From: Luidia sarsii
Lineage: Eukaryota > Echinodermata > Asteroidea > Paxillosida > Luidiidae
DNA: 64,000 nt
Direction: 5' to 3'
Assembly: GCA_949987565.1 (NCBI GenBank)
Contig: OX465117.1
Span: 62,001-126,000 of the forward strand
The position numbers and the translations under genes are program-made. Below are positions 25,641 through 37,085 of this stretch, piece after piece (positions within the stretch are counted from its first letter, which is position 1; every line of letters begins with the position of its first letter). The notes below the pieces were generated by a model. That model did not search any database, was not told the DNA's origin, and saw only the letters and a list, made by a program, of their open reading frames with translations.

Positions 25641-27559
25641 TCTACTGATTAAATTTTTATTAGATACAGACATTATTTTCTTCCTTAATTTTGTGGCTTC
25701 GACTTCAACCCTCCCTCCAAATAATCTTTCTTTATCCTTAGAAGTTGAAATGATCGATAGGACTAAATGTTGTTTGACACAAACCTAATGGATTTGCTGT
25801 GATGTACTCCTCAAAAACAGGGTCATCCTAGTCACCCTCTTCCCTCCTTCCCTGCAGTATCTTCCAGGATGGAGGACAAGGCATCCTCTTGGCTGATCAC
25901 TCCATGGACTGCTCACATATCTGCAGTAAAAAGGGAAGAAAAAAGAAAAAACTTGCCCCCGACAAAGCTGGGCATCATTAGTCCAACATTCAATGCAAAA
26001 TAGTCCAACATTCAATGCAAAGCAAACTTCTACTCTAGCACACCAACTCTCACACTCACACCATCCTAGAGATCGTACCAAATTATATTAGGCCTAGCTA
26101 TAAAACTTTACATTACGCTTGATCTGTACAACCTTTTTTCTGTCCCAAGCATTGAGCATCCTCTATCTGCGATGGTCGTCTTCAGGAGCTTCCACTGGAA
26201 TCTGAAGAAAATAAAAATCCTAGCTGTTTAGATTTCATTGATAATGTCAAATATTTTCAAAGTGTACCATGACAATATTAATCATATTAATTAGAACCAT
26301 GGATAGCAAAAGCTTTGTGATGAACTCACCAGAGACTCGTGTCATTTTTTTAGTCAGTCTTCTCTTCTTGGGCTCTGGTCAGAATCCGGTCGGCACCACT
26401 GGATAATGGCAGGTAAGAGCTGAAGTAAAGGAAAAAGAATAAAACTTGATCTTTATATTTAATTCATTAGATACAATTCTCAATGGCAAAAAGTATTTTT
26501 AAATAAGAATTGCTTAAGAACTTGAGGGATTCAGTGTTGAGTCTGTTACACACCTCTAGTTAGTTTCATCTGCAATGTTGAGCTTCTTAAATTCTTCAAG
26601 GAGGTGCTATCAGCAATCCTGCAGAATGACAAACACATAAGAAAGAAAATCATTCAACACAATTTCATCAAATGATAAAACTCTGTGGAAACAATCTCTC
26701 TAACAAGAATCTGAAACCCAACAGCAACAGCAGTTGCCATAGCGACATATTCTCATCTGATGACATTTTTATCAGATGCAGACATTATTTTCTTCCTGAA
26801 AATTGTGGCTTCAGCTTCAACCCTCCCTCCAAATATTCTTTCTTTATCCTTAAAACTGGAAATGATCGATAGGACTAAAATAATGTTGTTTGATACAAAC
26901 CTGATGGATTTGCTGTGATGTACTCATCAAAAACAGGGTCATCCTAGTCACACCTAGCTCCCTCCGTCCCTGCAGTATCTTCCAGGATGGAGGACAAGGC
27001 ATCCTCTTGGCTGGTCACTCCATGGACTGCTCACAAATCTTCAAAAAAAAAGGAAGAAAAGAGAAAAACTGGCCCCAGACTAAGCTGGGTAATTATTCCT
27101 ACATTCAAATGCAAATTAAATAGAAATTCCACTGATGTTCACCAACACTCAAGCATCACCAGTGCCTTCAGTATCTTCAAGCACACCACCATTCACACTC
27201 ACACCAATCTGAGATTGACTAATAAGCTCCAGCAAGAGCTGGGCATTCTACTCATCAAAGACCTCAATAACTGAGACTGAGAAATTGTCCTCTACAGTCC
27301 AACTAACTCTGCCTCCTCTTATTGTGTCTTTAAATTTGACATGACCTACTCTTTTTGTTTCAAGTGAACTTTAAAAGATTCAGTTTATTTCAATTCCTTT
27401 TTACGAACCCTGACCTCCATTTGAGTCTGAAAACAAACATTTCACTGCTTTGATAAGAAGGGTATGTGTGTAACAATGGCAGCTCAGAAATCTCCTGAGC
27501 AGTTCTTGGAGGAGAAATAATTATTGATATACAAGATCATCGACATATAGATGAGGCTG

Positions 27560-28085
27560 GAGATCCTTCCTTACACAGTGAAGCAAAAAATCACAATAAC
27601 AAATTTAATTCGACAGTCAGGTTGACTGCACAACCACGAAAGTTCTTTCATTTTGAAGATTACATTTAGTTACTTAAAATTAACCATTTTTGTTACTAAT
27701 AATTTATGTCAATGTAAGTCCAGAATCATTTAAACCATTTTCATTTAGGATATCGATCCATGCTTACACAGTGAAGCAAAAAATCACAAACACAAATCTA
27801 ATTTGACAGTCACATCGACTGCACAACCACGGGGTTGGTTTACAGAATATTCTTTCATCTTGTAGATTATCATTTAGTTACTTTAAATTCACCATTTCTG
27901 GCATTTTTGTTACAAATTTTTGCCAATGTAGGCACAGAATCATTTAAACCTTTTTTGTTTAGTAGATCCATGTTTACACAGTGAAGAAAAAAATCACAAA
28001 CACAAAATTTAAACTGACAGTCATGTTGACTGCACAACCACAGCATTGGTTTACAAAGTATCATTTTGTAGATGATCCATTACTT
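27560..28085. repeat. About 200-bp tandem repeat, 2.6 copies
   Basis: The marker TTACACAGTGAAG followed by AAAAATCACAA occurs at about 27570, 27768 and 27974. Each is followed by a TTGACAGTC-like stretch, GACTGCACAACCAC and a TTTAGTTACTT-type end. The copies are diverged and not coding. Confidence 0.8.
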
Positions 28086-28404
28086 TGAAGCAGTGTACAG
28101 GTGCAACTGTAGAGAGCCGGGGGAAATCACAAGGATCATGGGATATGAAAATGTACGCCAATAATTATTTGGCGATTTACAGAAATTTGCCGTTACAGAT
28201 AGAGTCTATTAAGAAATCCAGCCACTTGGGGCAAGCCAGCCAACTGAACGACGATCACAAGCTTGAGCTAGAGGCAGATCGAGCTACAATACACGACCTA
28301 GAGATCAAACAAAAAGGTTAAATGCTAAGGCTGCTGACCAGTCTTGTAAGACTCAAGTCTTGGACTCGGACCTGAGAGATGAGACTCAAATACAAGTTGT
28401 CTGC

Positions 28405-29005
28405 CCCTATCACACCCCTCCCCCTCACCCATCACACCCCTCCCCCTCACCCATCACACCCCTCCCCTCACCCATCACACCCCTCCCCTCACCCATCACA
28501 CCCCCTCAGCCATCACACCCCTCCCCTCAGCCGTCACACCCCTCCCCTCACCCATCACACCCCTCCCCCTCACCTATCACACCCCTCCCCCTCACCCATC
28601 ACACCCCTCCCCCTCACCCATCACACCCCTCCCCTCACCCATCACACCCCTCCCCCTCACATCACACCCCTCCCCCTCACCCATTACACCCCTCCCCTCA
28701 CTCATCACACCCCTCCCCCTCACCCATCACACCCCTCCCCCTCACCCATCACACCCCTCCCCCTCACCCATCACACCCCTCCCCTCACCCATCACACCCC
28801 TCCCCCTCACATCACACCCCTCCCCCTCACCCATTACACCCCTCCCCTCACTCATCACACCCCTCCCCCTCACCCATCACACCCCTCCCCCTCACCCATC
28901 ACACCCCTCCCCTCACCCATTACACCCCTCCCCCTCACCCATCACACCCCTCCCCTCACCCATTACACCCCTCCCCGGCCTCACCCATCACACCCCTCCC
29001 CCTCA
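28405..29005. repeat. Pyrimidine-rich minisatellite, 19-22 bp unit
   Basis: Tandem CACCCCTCCCCCTCACCCAT units over about 600 bp, with variants that lose one C or the CCC. The plus strand is almost free of G, and the minus strand is G-rich with runs of 3-5 G. Two overlapping ORFs of about 230 codons exist only because the repeat lacks stop codons; they would encode Pro/His/Ser-rich low-complexity polypeptides and are not credible genes. Confidence 0.93.
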
Positions 29006-29223
29006 CCAAGATCATCGCACTTGAGGAGTGCGGTAGAGGTACCCACAATACATGACCTAGTCTGAAAGCATCTTACTTTGTAAGACTCATACAGACCGTG
29101 TTCAGAGAACCACTTGGTCAAGGATGAGGTCATCTGCAGTTTTTATGTACCATCTATGTATTCCACTTTCTGGCGATTTAAAGAGAATCAATGTTACACA
29201 GTGTTGAATGCCTTTGAGAAAGG

Positions 29224-29262
29224 CTAGGATCGAAACGTCAGTCCCACTGAATTTTAAGTGTT
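29224..29262. repeat. Single arm of foldback family A
   Basis: GGATCGAAACGTCAGTCCCACTGAATTTTAAG matches the right arm of the foldback at 62076-62184. It is preceded by a TTTGAGAAAGGCTAGGATC-type sequence. Confidence 0.7.
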
Positions 29263-30779
29263 GAATGGTCTTTGTTTTAGTTTACAACGCTATTCAGCAT
29301 TATTATATTGTTCAATCTTTATTTTAAAACCTGAGATGAAATAATGAGTCTCTTCCATTCTTGGGCTCTTGTCAGAATCCCTTTGGCACCACTGGATAAT
29401 GGCCGGTAAGAGCTGAGAATGTAAGGCTGACAATTTGGGGATGGATTTCATAGTTTGGGTTTTGATTGATAAGCAATTGGGGTAAAATGGCAAGTGGATA
29501 TCAATCAAAAGTATGCACAGACACTATACTGCTATGGAATGGGTTTGACAGGTAATTGTTCTAGGGCAGGGACAGTAGAGGAAGTGCCAGATTTGGTGAT
29601 TTAGTCCAGGTTTGATGGAAGATTTATAAACACACTGGTCCTGGATGTAAAATTGTACATCCAACTCCATATAACCCACTGGATAGGACTAGTCAGAAAA
29701 TTAAATGAAAAAAAGCAGGCTTAATTTGAATTTGAAGAGGATGACAAAAAGTAATTCCTACAAGGCACAAACTAACCTCAATTTTGACGTCAGGAGCATC
29801 TTAATTCACTGCAATTTTTCTCACCCCAAGTTCCTTGAGCATTGTCTGGGATGGATGTCTGTAGAACCTTCAAGGGGATTCTAAAATAAAAATTAAAAAA
29901 CCCATCACGTTTAATGTGGTTAGACTAGCTAGCATAGGGTAACCTGTCCTTGTCTGAGGCAATAAAAAACAGCTGGCTCCTACCACACACCCTGTGTGTG
30001 TTGGCATGGCTGTGGTCATGGCTGTGGTCACACCAAGGTCACACATGACCTCCGTCTAAGGGGTGGGCCATAATAATATCGTCCTAATAATCCCCATGCC
30101 CATGCAGTCCAAATTATACTGGAGTACTCAGAAAGCAGGTCGCCTTGCTTGTCTGTGTGGGAACTCGTCAGAGAAGTCCACAAACGGCATCTTAAGTAAT
30201 TTACCGGTACATTGCTAATTAATATCCACATAATTAATGAGTTGCGATCATTAAGCCTCCCGACCGAGGTCTTTTATTTTTAATTAATCACCCGAGACAA
30301 GGGATGATATAATTATGGGCTATCATGTGCTAGGGTTTTTCACCTCTATCAATGAAAACAGACAAATTTGTTTTCAATTTCCTGACAATATACGCGCCTT
30401 GTATTAAAGGCCACGCCCTCAGAATAGATCTACCAGTACCATTGTACCAAGAATGAACTCTTTATCTCCGAGCCTCCTCATTCAACAATTACACAATAGA
30501 GGGCGCGTGCCAATCTGGCTAACACTTTTTTCATATGCAAATTATTTTGGAAGAAGCGTTCGGGGTTTCGTTATGGAACTTGAAAGAGTTCATCACTGTC
30601 CAGAAAGCCAAAGTTGTTTTCAGACATTTGTCATTTTGTTTTCCATTTCGGAAATTAGGCCTACGTGATGTAGTCCCTGGAGCAGCGATCTCAAAAATGA
30701 GCTTTTTATCGGCCATTTGGGGTTTAATTGTGGGGGTACATTTTTGGCGCGCGATTTGAAGATAAAAGGTTCGTGCATA

Positions 30780-31130
30780 AATCGCCCACTTACCTTCGTG
30801 AGACAAGTTCCAATGGCTTATCACAGCATATTCTGTCTTGATTTGCTTGAGAAGTGAAGACGGTTGTCGTAATTCTGCCCAAGACGAAGCTCCACTAACA
30901 GCAATTACAGCCTCGGGCCCGGACGTCCACTCAGCCAAGGGCCAAAATGGCAACCGCCATCAAGTACACAAATTTTAGCCTCAAAGCCAACGCCCAACTG
31001 TGAGTGTGAGCTACTGGCGAAGTTCAGTCCACTGTTCCACGACGTTCCATGAAGGCGATACTCCACTCATAAAAAAACAGCCTCGGGCCCAACATTTTCC
31101 CCCAAGGGCAAAAAATGGCGGCAAAAGACT
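30780..31130 (-). promoter_or_regulatory. Possible minus-strand promoter and untranslated first exon
   Basis: On the minus strand a strong donor CACGAAG/GTAAGTGGGC lies at about 30792. Upstream is GC-richer DNA with CAAAATGGC-type and AAAATGGCGGC (31112-31122) motifs, the latter like a YY1 site. The frame before the donor lacks an ATG, so the exon would be non-coding. It lies upstream of the exon-cassette region at 21.6-29.9 kb and could be its start. Bases 30908-30995 and 31078-31194 are also a diverged direct duplication (CAGCCTCGGGCCC ... TTTAGCCTCAA ... CGCCCA). Confidence 0.3.
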
Positions 31131-31447
31131 GTCCAGATCTTACGACAACCGTCATTGAATGCAGGCACGTTTAGCCTCAAGGCTTGCGCCCATGCAACAG
31201 ACTACTGGCATAGTGCCGTGTAGTTACGCGTTGACATGTTGCCTCGTTGAAATCTGAAGGCGGAATGCACTGAACCGCGTGCATACAAAGAAGGTCCGGT
31301 GAAATGCGCCCCGGCAGTGAGACGTCTCCCGGAGACGCATCACCGTATCAGTAGTCCTCCCTCTGCGGTCACGGTGACCTATTTTTCTTCTGACTGGCGC
31401 CCCCACACGGCAAAGATAAATTGACGTTTTATGAAGGGCGCCATCAA

Positions 31448-31520
31448 GGGCTGGACAGCTCATTCAGGTGGTTAGAGCGCTGGTACGCAAAACCAGAGGT
31501 CTCGGGTTCCAGTGTCAGTC
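31448..31520 (+). mobile_element. tRNA-derived SINE head, copy 1
   Basis: GGGCTGGACAGCTCATTCAG then GTGGTTAGAGCGCTGG, an anticodon-arm-like stretch, then GAGGTCTCGGGTTCCAGTG. The positions fit pol III A-box and B-box elements. The same head occurs inverted at 33204-33280 and 49536-49620, so this is a repeat family and not a functional tRNA. Confidence 0.7.
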
Positions 31521-31619
31521 CAGTCAGTTTTCTTAGTAATTTTCAAAACAATTTGTTGCCAGTCAGTTTGTTCTCCATTCTTTTACTGTTTGATTTTTTA
31601 GATAATACATTTTTGACAA

Positions 31620-32990
31620 AATAATATTTCCTAGACAGTTAAGCTGCAATATTTCATCAAAACAACCCAATAAATATGCAGAAATGTCAAATCTTTGCCT
31701 TATTTTTCAACTCGACTTAGGGGATGTGACTATCGTGACGTAATGCTCTTGGTTCCTTTCAATGGTCACCAGACGGGTAATGTGGGGTTCCAATATTGTG
31801 TATAAGAGTTGATGATATGAAGGAGGGGATGCTGCAGGGGCGGGGCAATGGTGAGGGGGCAAAGTGCTCCCAAAATCATCAATAAAGAACCCTGTATCAT
31901 ATCAAAATTACAATCCTATTAATGCCCACCACTTAAGATAATTCAAAACAAATTAAAGGGATATCAGTTTAAATTCGTCAATTTCTTTATTGTGAATTAA
32001 GTTTGCTTTGCTAGAGCTTCAGGTCTGTAAGGTCCTGATACACAAAGCTTGTTGAATGCGCAATAAACTAGACTGGATAATGGTACATGTGCGACTTCTT
32101 ATGTTCGTCTTTGTTCTAACAACAACAGGGAGACATGAAAATCCAGATAAATATTAATATATTTCACAATATTTCAGCAAAGGATGAGCTCAGCAGATAA
32201 ATGCCACACTCAAGCTTTTGTTGAACTTCATTTTCTTTATTAATCCAGGGGTGCACTCATGTCAAATATTATTGTTACCATACACTCATACAGTTTTGTG
32301 ACATTCTATGGTTTAGTCAAAAAATGAAATCAATGTAGTTTCACATTCAAAAATATTGGTTTTCTCATATTGCGAGCTTAAAACTCAATGTGTAAGACTT
32401 ACATGTATAGGAGAAGAAGCTCTTCTCCAAGTCTCTAAACATTCATGAGACAAATAAATCTGTTATTTGATTTAAATAAATTCTGGTGAATTGCTGGAGC
32501 ACTTCCCTGCATAGTAAAGACAAATCTTTTGTGCTCACAAAAATATTTTCATTATGCCATTTGTTTGGACAGGTTGATGATTTGTAAAATGGGAAAGCAT
32601 ATTGATTCTGTAAAATCTGGGTTTGAATTTCACAACAGAATGGGACAGTATGTTGCATCAATGTACATGTATTGCTACTTTAGGGAAACATACCACTCAA
32701 TAAACCAGGGAACTTAAAAGCAATCTAGCGTCATATAGCAATGTTTTACACAACATCACATGAATCACTTATTGTGTATAGCAGTAATTATAATCATTAT
32801 ATTAAGCAGCCAACAAAATTTCCCATTTTACATGTAAGGGTATAGTCCTTACATAAAGGGCCTCATGCTCACCCACTGCGTCTGTTTTCTTCACTTCATG
32901 TACATGCAATAACTGTCCAATCATTCCATGGATAAAGATTAACAAGATCTTGGCAATGAATAACTTCCACATGAATTACACCCAATCTAC
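31620..32990. other. Gene-free stretch downstream of SDHC
   Basis: AT-rich sequence. The distal part probably contains the SDHC 3' UTR; a minus-strand AATAAA lies at 32236-32241. Bases 31945-32025 resemble 20065-20140. No other feature is supported. Confidence 0.4.
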
Positions 32991-33024
32991 CTATTTACAG
33001 TCACCATTTTCTGACGAGAGCTAA

Positions 33025-36000
33025 CTACCAGGCAGCAAGAGCAAGAGCACTCAGAACAGACAGGCCAAGCACAGCGTAGCCAGTTGTGTACATGGATTTG
33101 AGGGTTATTCCACGTCCAGTGTCCCAAAACTGTAAGGCAATCCATAAAGGTTATCACTTAACACATAATATCACTTTGAAAAAAAAAATAGCAAAAAATA
33201 CATTGACTGGACCCGAGCTTAAATCTGAGACCTCTGGTTTTGTGTAGCAGTGCTCTTACCATCTGAACTATACAGCCCTTAGAAGACAGTCTTCTTAGAA
33301 ATCATAATCTCATGAAGCAGCTTACCATCTGAGGTCAGAGATCAATCATTTCTTCACAATGTACGGGCCTGATGTTTCCATCCTAACAGGTCATGTACAC
33401 TTTTAAGATATGCATTCTGGTGATTTAAGTCAGTTTGCGACTGGTTTAATGTTACTCTGATCAATAATTTTCACTTGCTGTCACTATTGTCCTAGCGTTC
33501 ATCTGATGTTCACAATTCAACTTAAAGTAAAGTGGACTTAATAATCGTCTTATTTGGGTTGATGTTTATGAATGCAATTGGTACTTACCATGTGCCTGAC
33601 GCCATTCATTGTATGATAGCAAAATGGCCACGCGATGTACAACTTGGTGAGAAGCAGCAATGCAGGACCATAGGACAGAGATTTCATTGCAGCCAATGAT
33701 TGCTCAAGATCACCAGGCAGAACACTCATGCCAATGCCAAATGCAGCCATACCTACAGACAAGCAAATCCACAAGTAAACGGTGAAATAACTTGATCTAA
33801 ATATGAAATGATTTTTGCATCGGTGAGATTCTCTTCCCTCGGCACCTATTCTCACACCGACATAATCCCTCTTCTCACCCCGGTGGTCACACTTTCATCA
33901 GGCATACTGATGATAGTTGGAATCCAGCAGTTTCCTGACAATGGGCAGAATACACACTACCCGAAACGTTGAGTTAACAGCTCTTTTCAGAGCCACACTC
34001 CTTCTTGAAAGAGAAGTACTACATGTACATGCCTCATGGTATCACAGCAAACCTTCCACTTAAGTATTTCCACCATGCAAACCTTCAAGTCTTATCAGTG
34101 AGATTCTAATCCGATGAGGATTTACCTACATGTGGAAATACAATCAATATGTCATAATTACAATAATTATGGACTACACAAGTGCTTACCTGCATACAAT
34201 CCTATACCTGTACCACGGTGGCATATTGACAGCACAGCTGTGAGGGGAAAGCTGTGATGAAAAGTATCCACAATAGAAATTAAATCAGTATGAATGATGT
34301 GCTAAAATGGACACATTTTAAACTTCACAGCAGACTTCACATGAGCAGGAACATTCATTTCTACATTAAACCTCCTGCAGGTTTAATATAATATATATGG
34401 ATAGTTATTTCTCAAATCCAAAACAAACTAAATAGGTTATTAACCATTTATGAGTTCCCAATCAGTTTTTGGTTTGTTTGACTAAAAATAATCGTAATTA
34501 ATTGCATCTTTCCTAACATGAAATCTTGTAGCCTCCATATCTTTGTCAACACATTTGACACAAAACTCTTACCTGTATATGGTGATATGCGGTGATACTG
34601 GGCGCTGCAATTTCTGGTTCTTTTCAAAGAATTTGTCCTGTTCATTTTTCCAAGTGCTTGCAGCAGACACTCTTTTAAGTAAAAAAAGAAGCAAATTACA
34701 AATAATAATAGTGAGACAAACTTTGCAAAAGGGAATCAGAAAACATTGGGCATGGTCCTGTTGCTTATTTCAAAGATTCTTATTTTGAAAAAAGGTTTTT
34801 CTTTCTATGGTTGCTCTTCTTAAACTTAACACTTCCAAATTAAAAACAGCCATGATATTTTTTATGAGTTTTAGGCAGTGTTACACTGTCAGGTTAATTA
34901 GAAGAATCTTCTAATGAAAACATTCAAGGACATGAGTTGTATGCACAATATGAGTAATATAATGCACAAATATTTTGAAAAGTACTTGACTTAAATGAGC
35001 AAAATGTAAATCTCATAACAAAAAGAAGAGGGTCTTATTTTTGATCCCACCAGCACCTTTCTGAAAGGCAGACTGACCTTTTAAAATGTGTGCGGGAATT
35101 AGGTTTAATCATTTACAAACACACAAAGGTAGGGACTATACCTTGAGCTGATGCACGTAGATTGTAGATGTCTGAGCAGCTGTGGCCTGCAGCAAAGACT
35201 ACTGCAAGGGGAAGTAAAGCAGTCAAGATGAATATTTAGCACGTAACAACTACCTCAGGAAACTGACTAATGGAACTGGAATGGTCTGCGGAAGTGTGTG
35301 CGCAGTTATACGCCTTGAGCCCTACGACATACACTTCCACAGACCATTCTGCACCCGGACCTGCCTGCACGCCGTGACGTCAGGCAGTTTCAAATCAAAG
35401 ATGGCCACCCCAATTCGGCTCGTCGACCCATTCTCGGTCAACTGAGGGGAAATTTCTCCCTTTTCCCAAACGTGAGTAAAACAAAATGACCAGTATTGGA
35501 ATCTGTAATTCTCACTGAATCCTCAATGGGCGTTCGGGACAGTTTCACAAGTGTTTTGGGGGGTAAATCTGGGGATTTTGGCTGTCGGGGGTATTTTTCA
35601 AAGATTAAATTCAACGCAGTGGCTGTTGTTACGGCAGTCGTCCGTGTGGTTCCCTGACTTGATTGTATTTCGTCAGCATTGCAGGCTGGTTGAACCAGTC
35701 TATAGTATTAGCTGATAGTCTGGTTCCAAGAGCTAAACATCCTGACAAATACTGTGAAGTCAGGGAACCACACGGATGACTGCCATACAAGTAACAACAG
35801 CCACTGCGTAAATTCAAGCATTGCCATACCCGTTGGACCTGGACCCTACAGTCACCCGACCCTAAAAATTTGATTTAAAAAAAAAGGGTGACTTGTCGTG
35901 TCCAAGTTACTCGGACTAATCTGACATGATGTACGCACAGTGTAGCATGAACTGTACTGTAGTGTTCTGTGTAACTCTACGTGTAAGGTCCTAGTATCTT

Positions 36001-36447
36001 GGACTAGGGCAATGACACTAGCACTAGCACTGCAGTAGTCTGAGTAACTTGGACCCTTACAATCGCCTTTAAAAAAAAAATTTAGGCGACCCCTCAATTA
36101 CAACCGACCCCTCCAAAATTTCAAAAAGGTTGACTTCTAATTCTATCTAACCTGGCTCAAGGTAGCCGCGTATTTGTAAGGTCATTGACTCCTTGCTCTA
36201 TGGACTAGTGTACTCGGACGTCTACACTGTACTGTAGACTACGGTACAGAGGCACTGGAGTATAAAAAAGATGACTTGTCGGGTCCAAGTTACTCGGACT
36301 ATAATTATAAATATGTGGAGTCTGAAGCCAAGTTTACGTTAACTTAATGCCCTAAATTCTTGACATATTTAGCTCATTGGAGACACACAAAATTTGGTTA
36401 AACAGTTATTTTGCCGAAATAGTTTCCTACCTTATTCTCAGGGCCAT
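33025..36447 (-). CDS. SDHC: Succinate dehydrogenase cytochrome b560 subunit (complex II subunit C)
   Basis: Membrane anchor of mitochondrial complex II, passing electrons from succinate oxidation to ubiquinone at the inner membrane. Six coding exons on the minus strand: 36447-36431, 35201-35142, 34671-34573, 34251-34190, 33752-33589 and 33129-33025. All have AG/GT borders and matching phases, giving 507 nt or 168 aa (human is 169). An Arg/Ser-rich presequence occupies residues 1 to about 28. RPVSPHITIY is at 49-58. SICHRGTG is at 67-74; its Ser and Arg are the family's quinone-site residues. YHTMNGVRH is at 125-133, with His126 the probable heme ligand by position. Three hydrophobic segments follow the family pattern and the protein ends LALAAW. 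The first exon codes for only MALRIS. The start was chosen because its phase 2 donor joins the TAGTC acceptor in frame. The exon 3 acceptor could slip by two bases, but only 34671 keeps the frame. Confidence 0.95.
33204..33280 (-). mobile_element. tRNA-derived SINE head, copy 2
   Basis: The reverse complement reads GGGCTGTATAGTTCAGATGG, then TAAGAGCACTGC, ACAAAACCAGAGGTCTCAG and TTTAAGCTCGGGTCC. It lies in the last SDHC intron, in the same orientation as SDHC. The B-box is decayed. Confidence 0.65.
33966..34066. repeat. Foldback family B fragment
   Basis: Contains GAGTTAACAGCTCTTTTCAG followed by AGCCACACTCCTTCTTGAAAG and AGAAGTACTACATGTACATG. It shares the order of motifs with the foldback at 38076-38233. 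It lies within an SDHC intron. Confidence 0.55.
35607..35817. repeat. Foldback element with about 50-bp inverted arms in SDHC intron 1
   Basis: The left arm 35614-35662 (ACGCAGTGGCTGTTGTTACG ... GGTTCCCTGACTT) is the near-exact inverse of 35757-35809 (AAGTCAGGGAACCACACGGA ... CAACAGCCACTGCGT). The inner sequence continues the pairing (GTATTTCGTCAG with CTGACAAATAC, CTGGTTGAACCAG with CTGGTTCC). The whole 210 bp could fold as one long hairpin. This is typical of a foldback or MITE element. Confidence 0.8.
35880..36301. repeat. Dispersed TAGTCCGAGTAACTTGGACC inverted-repeat family, copies near 36 kb
   Basis: TAGTCTGAGTAACTTGGACC at 36035 faces GGGTCCAAGTTACTCGGACT at 36282. A further GTCCAAGTTACTCGGACTAA lies at 35902. 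The adjacent TTACAATCGCCTTTAAAAA and GGCGACCCCTCAA blocks match the better-preserved copy at 36948-37085. All lie in SDHC intron 1. Confidence 0.65.
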
Positions 36448-36774
36448 GTTCGAGCTGTAGATGTAAGCTTTTCATCCACGTAGGATTTTTGTGCGCTCAC
36501 TGAGGTGAAGGTGTACGCGTATAGCACCAAACTGAAGTTAGCTAAAAATTTACATTGCCAGATTCGCTATTTCCACGGCTGCATAACTTAACGCGTATAG
36601 CTAGAGATCAATCCGAGCAGCGCAGCCGGAGAAAAATCCCCTTGAAAAGATACGCCGGCTTTCCTGCCGGTTTTTAACGCTAGATTCAATTTGGACATCC
36701 ACTTTAGCGCAGTGTATGCCAAATATTAGCGAACTTGGCGCGAATATTCAGATTGCAGACTGCCGTAAACAGAG
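36448..36774. promoter_or_regulatory. Shared bidirectional promoter between SDHC and CKS, with E2F-type site
   Basis: The SDHC start codon (36447, minus) and the presumed CKS 5' untranslated exon (donor GTAAGT at 36775, plus) diverge across about 330 bp. TTGGCGCGAA at 36735-36744 matches the E2F consensus and sits 30 bp before the CKS donor, which fits a cell-cycle gene. The stretch is richer in CpG than its surroundings. No TATA box is apparent for either gene. Confidence 0.6.
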
Positions 36775-36947
36775 GTAAGTAACCCCGTCAATTATATCTC
36801 GGTTATTTGTTGCTATTTGATATTTTAGTCTTTCTCAACTTCAGCTTCCTGCAAGGCTAAGTTAATGGAGTAAATCTATCAGCTGCAGTAAGCCAGTACT
36901 CAGTATATTGTGTAGTGCCGTTCGTGTGAATGTGACCTCCATGGCAT

Positions 36948-37085
36948 TAGTCCGAGTAACTTGCACCCTTACCATGCTTATAAATACAATCGCCCTTTTT
37001 AAAATATTTTGAGGGGGTCGGGCGATAGTAGCGACCCCTCAATGTTTTTTAAGGGCGATTGTAAGGGTCCAAGTTACTCGGACTA
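36948..37085. repeat. 138-bp MITE-like element with inverted ends
   Basis: Left end TAGTCCGAGTAACTTGCACC, right end GGTCCAAGTTACTCGGACTA. Inside, AATCGCCCTTTTTAAAA pairs with TTTTTTAAGGGCGATT, and GACCCCTCAA partly mirrors TTGAGGGGGTC. Non-coding. It lies in the CKS 5' intron. Confidence 0.8.

Larger units (their letters stand above)
21600..29900 (-). pseudogene. Duplicated exon-cassette region of an unrecognised minus-strand gene (partly decayed)
   Basis: A unit of about 1.1 kb is repeated, with clear copies from about 22340, 23420, 24520, 25630 and 26740. Each contains blocks bounded on the minus strand by AG acceptors and GT donors. Examples in the first unit: 22826-22885 (60 nt, CAG before, GTAAGA after), 23015-23104 (90 nt, CTGCAG before, GTGAGT after), 22501-22638 (138 nt, GTTTGT donor) and 22044-22113. 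The short block keeps the same reading across diverged copies: LKTTIAEDAQ at 22.8 kb, VRTTIGDDAQ at 21.7 kb and LQTSIPDNAQ at 29.8 kb. Several other blocks carry stops or frameshifts; for instance the 138-nt block is 136 nt in the next three copies. I do not recognise the family. It may be a living gene with many small exons, or duplicated remnants of one. Confidence 0.45.

Noticed and set aside
28360..29065. Two overlapping ORFs of about 230 codons (Pro/His/Ser-rich)
   Set aside because: Both are products of the stop-free pyrimidine minisatellite, open in two frames at once.
31448..31520. Functional tRNA gene
   Set aside because: The acceptor stem does not pair, and inverted copies elsewhere show it is a SINE head.
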